From Neiella litorisoli (GTDB taxonomy: Bacteria > Pseudomonadota > Gammaproteobacteria > Enterobacterales > Neiellaceae): 64,000 nucleotides of DNA. The first letter of the stretch is position 1. Every line of letters starts with the position of its first letter. The translations under genes and the position numbers were made by a program. The notes below the pieces were generated by a model that ran no database searches, was not told where the DNA came from, and saw only the letters and a list, made by a program, of their open reading frames with translations. The stretch lies in the NCBI RefSeq assembly GCF_014773395.1, contig NZ_JACXAF010000006.1, forward strand, positions 124,001 through 188,000, written 5' to 3'. Below, one piece after another: positions 62,044 through 64,000 of this stretch.

Positions 62044-64000
62044 ATGAACGTACAAAAAAGTTATAAACTATCCACGTTGGCCGGCGTGATTGCCATGGTA
62101 TTTGCGAGTCACTCCCTGGCCGCTGACAACCAAATCAGCAAACCCAAAGGTGCAGTGGGGCAGGGAACTGTCGCTAGCAACCAAGCTAAACCCAACCTGT
62201 TTTGGTGGCCCGATCAAATCGATTTGTCGAGCCTCCGCGACCACGATAGCCGCTCTAACCCACTGGGCGAGGATTTCGACTACAAGGAAGCGTTTGCTCA
62301 GCTTGATATGGCGGCTTTGAAGAAGGACATCAACACGGTACTGACCGATTCGAAAGATTGGTGGCCAGCCGACTGGGGACATTATGGCCCTTTATTTATC
62401 CGCATGACCTGGCACGCAGCTGGCACTTATCGGACGCTTGACGGACGTGGTGGTGCCGGCGGAGGCCAGCAGCGATTTGATCCACTCAATAGCTGGCCTG
62501 ACAACGGTAACCTCGACAAAGCGCGGCGCTTACTGTGGCCGATTAAGAAAAAATATGGTGAGCACATCTCATGGGGCGACTTGATTGTTCTGGCAGGGAA
62601 CGTTGCGCTGGAAAACATGCGGTTCAAAACCTATGGCTTTGCTGCCGGTCGTGATGATGATTGGGAGCCAGACATGGTGTACTGGGGCCCTGAAGTTGAA
62701 ATGCTGGCCAGTGACCGTCGCGATGCGGATGGCAAATTGAAAAAGCCGCTGGCTGCTGTTCATATGGGCCTGATCTACGTCAACCCAGAAGGTCCGGGCG
62801 GCGTGCCTGATCCCCTAGCTTCAGCTAAGAATGTGCGCGAAGCCTTTGCTCGCATGGCGATGAATGATGAAGAGACCTTAGCGCTGATCGCCGGTGGCCA
62901 CACCTTTGGTAAGATGCACGGTGCCCACAAAGCCAATAAATGTCTTGAAGCCGAGCCGGGTGCTGCAGGGCTTGAAGAGCAAGGTCTAGGCTGGAAAAAC
63001 AACTGTGGTAAAGGCCATTCAGAAGACACAGTCACCAGTGGCCTGGAAGGTGCGTGGACCCAAGCGCCAACCCGCTGGACGTCGCTGTATTTATCCAACT
63101 TACTGACCTTTGAATGGAAGCAAGCGCGCAGCCCTGCTGGTGCTATTATTTGGGTACCAACTGATGAGTCGCTGCATAAAGTTGTGCCAGATGCTCACGT
63201 CAAAGGTAAGTTCAATCCGCCTGTGATGAACACTGCTGATTTGGCGCTGAAGTTCGACCCAGAGTACCGTAAAATTGCTGAACGATTCCTCGCCGATCCA
63301 GAAGAGTATCGACTTGCCTTTGCTAAGGCATGGTTCAAGCTGACCCACCGTGATATGGGGCCGCGCGATAACTATCTGGGCAACGCATTCCCCACAGAAG
63401 AATTGATTTGGCAAGATCCGATTAGCAAACCTGATCATCCGCTGGTTAATGACAAACAGGTGGCGCAAATAAAGGCTCAGATCCTCAAGTCCGGCTTGAG
63501 TGTGTCAGAGTTGGTGAAAGTTGCTTGGGGTGCTGCAGCCTCTTATCGTGATTCTGATATGCGTGGCGGCGCCAATGGTGCGCGCATTGCGTTGGCCCCA
63601 CAAAAAGATTGGGCGGTCAATAATCCGGCAGAGACTGCGCGGGTGGTAGCTCAGCTTAAGAAAATCCAAAAACGCTTCAACCAGTCATCTGGCTCGGCGA
63701 AAATTTCGCTAGCCGATACCATTGTGCTGGGCGGAGCGGCTGCGATTGAAAAAGCCGCGAGCGATGCCGGTGTTTCGATTACTGTGCCGTTTGTTGCTGG
63801 TCGTGGCGATGCCACTCAGGCGCAGACCGATGTCAATTCGTTCTCGCTGCTTGAACCTCAAGCTGATGGCTTCCGCAACTACTATGCTGAAGGCTATTAC
63901 AAGTCGCCGACTCAAGCCTTGGTTGATAAAGCGGATCAACTGGCCTTAACTGTGCCCGAAATGACGGTGCTGGTTGGTGGTATGCGCGTTCTGGGAGCCA
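62044..64000 (+). CDS. katG: periplasmic catalase-peroxidase, 3'-truncated by the window edge
   Basis: 652 codons are present with no stop before the edge. Unlike the KatG at 40260, it begins with a signal peptide ([20 protein letters not shown] ... SLAADN). Crosslink residues are in [11 protein letters not shown] (Trp), [10 protein letters not shown] (Tyr) and [10 protein letters not shown] (Met); the proximal His is in [11 protein letters not shown]. It carries an insert relative to the cytoplasmic enzyme with NKCLEAEP and NNCGKGHS; the paired Cys may form a disulfide in the periplasm. About 70-90 C-terminal residues are expected beyond the window. Divergent from oxyR. Confidence 0.93.
   Translation, partial: MNVQKSYKLSTLAGVIAMVFASHSLAADNQISKPKGAVGQGTVASNQAKPNLFWWPDQIDLSSLRDHDSRSNPLGEDFDYKEAFAQLDMAALKKDINTVLTDSKDWWPADWGHYGPLFIRMTWHAAGTYRTLDGRGGAGGGQQRFDPLNSWPDNGNLDKARRLLWPIKKKYGEHISWGDLIVLAGNVALENMRFKTYGFAAGRDDDWEPDMVYWGPEVEMLASDRRDADGKLKKPLAAVHMGLIYVNPEGPGGVPDPLASAKNVREAFARMAMNDEETLALIAGGHTFGKMHGAHKANKCLEAEPGAAGLEEQGLGWKNNCGKGHSEDTVTSGLEGAWTQAPTRWTSLYLSNLLTFEWKQARSPAGAIIWVPTDESLHKVVPDAHVKGKFNPPVMNTADLALKFDPEYRKIAERFLADPEEYRLAFAKAWFKLTHRDMGPRDNYLGNAFPTEELIWQDPISKPDHPLVNDKQVAQIKAQILKSGLSVSELVKVAWGAAASYRDSDMRGGANGARIALAPQKDWAVNNPAETARVVAQLKKIQKRFNQSSGSAKISLADTIVLGGAAAIEKAASDAGVSITVPFVAGRGDATQAQTDVNSFSLLEPQADGFRNYYAEGYYKSPTQALVDKADQLALTVPEMTVLVGGMRVLGA

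Overview
The window looks like a chromosomal segment of a marine-type gammaproteobacterium, most likely of the Alteromonadales. This rests on protein style rather than on any rRNA: TonB-dependent receptors without SusD partners, lipoprotein and Tat-exported carbohydrate-active enzymes, hexuronate genes of the Uxa/Kdu/Kdg type, and mid-range GC with an AT-rich patch around 10.3-11.9 kb and 21.2-22.7 kb. Almost all of it is one large plant-polysaccharide utilisation region: a pectin half (about 0.8-37.5 kb) and an arabinan/hemicellulose half (about 43.3-60.9 kb), separated by a UbiD decarboxylase, its LysR neighbour and a catalase-peroxidase. A 5'-truncated GH27 gene opens the window. A periplasmic catalase-peroxidase with an adjacent OxyR-type regulator closes it, truncated at the right edge.

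Pectin half. On the minus strand, GH28, uxaC and DUF4861-GH105 (844-6356) diverge from a TonB receptor (6934-9648), a GH43 enzyme, a solitary periplasmic binding protein, a second TonB receptor, and a roughly 2,060-residue lipoprotein that fuses a pectin methylesterase (CE8) to a pectate lyase (PL1). A second PL1, a second GH28 and an esterase follow. A minus-strand group of a LacI-family regulator, CE12 and CE8 meets them tail to tail. The intracellular pathway comes next: a relic of kduD, kduI and a hexuronate transporter on the minus strand, and uxaB-uxaA-kdgK-KDPG aldolase-fbp-kduD on the plus strand. Together these cover depolymerisation, deacylation, uptake, both the saturated (galacturonate) and unsaturated (DKI/DKII) branches, and the last steps to pyruvate and triose phosphate, with fructose-bisphosphatase for gluconeogenesis.

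A 14-bp palindrome, TGC(C/T)ACCGGTGGCA, occurs at six promoter-proximal places in the pectin half (6449, 6789, 6822, 11893, 21472, and the pair at 30869/30929), plus near-matches at 15030, 21507 and 26995. Several copies sit at or just after a -10 box or inside a -35/-10 spacer, as expected for a repressor. The LacI-family gene at 27067-28101 is the obvious candidate regulator. I saw no copy in the intergenic spaces of the arabinan half. There, a different 12-mer, AGTAATACAATA, precedes three transcription units in the same orientation.

Arabinan half. It holds an acetylesterase of the sialate O-acetylesterase type, five GH43 enzymes (two arabinanase-like lipoproteins, two related exo-acting enzymes of which one is exported and one cytoplasmic, and one further enzyme), a GH127/GH146-type beta-L-arabinofuranosidase, a GPH-family sugar symporter, a third TonB receptor and a YgjV-like membrane protein. 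No L-arabinose catabolic genes are present in the window. No tRNA, rRNA, CRISPR array, insertion sequence or phage gene was found. All coordinates and motifs were read by eye.
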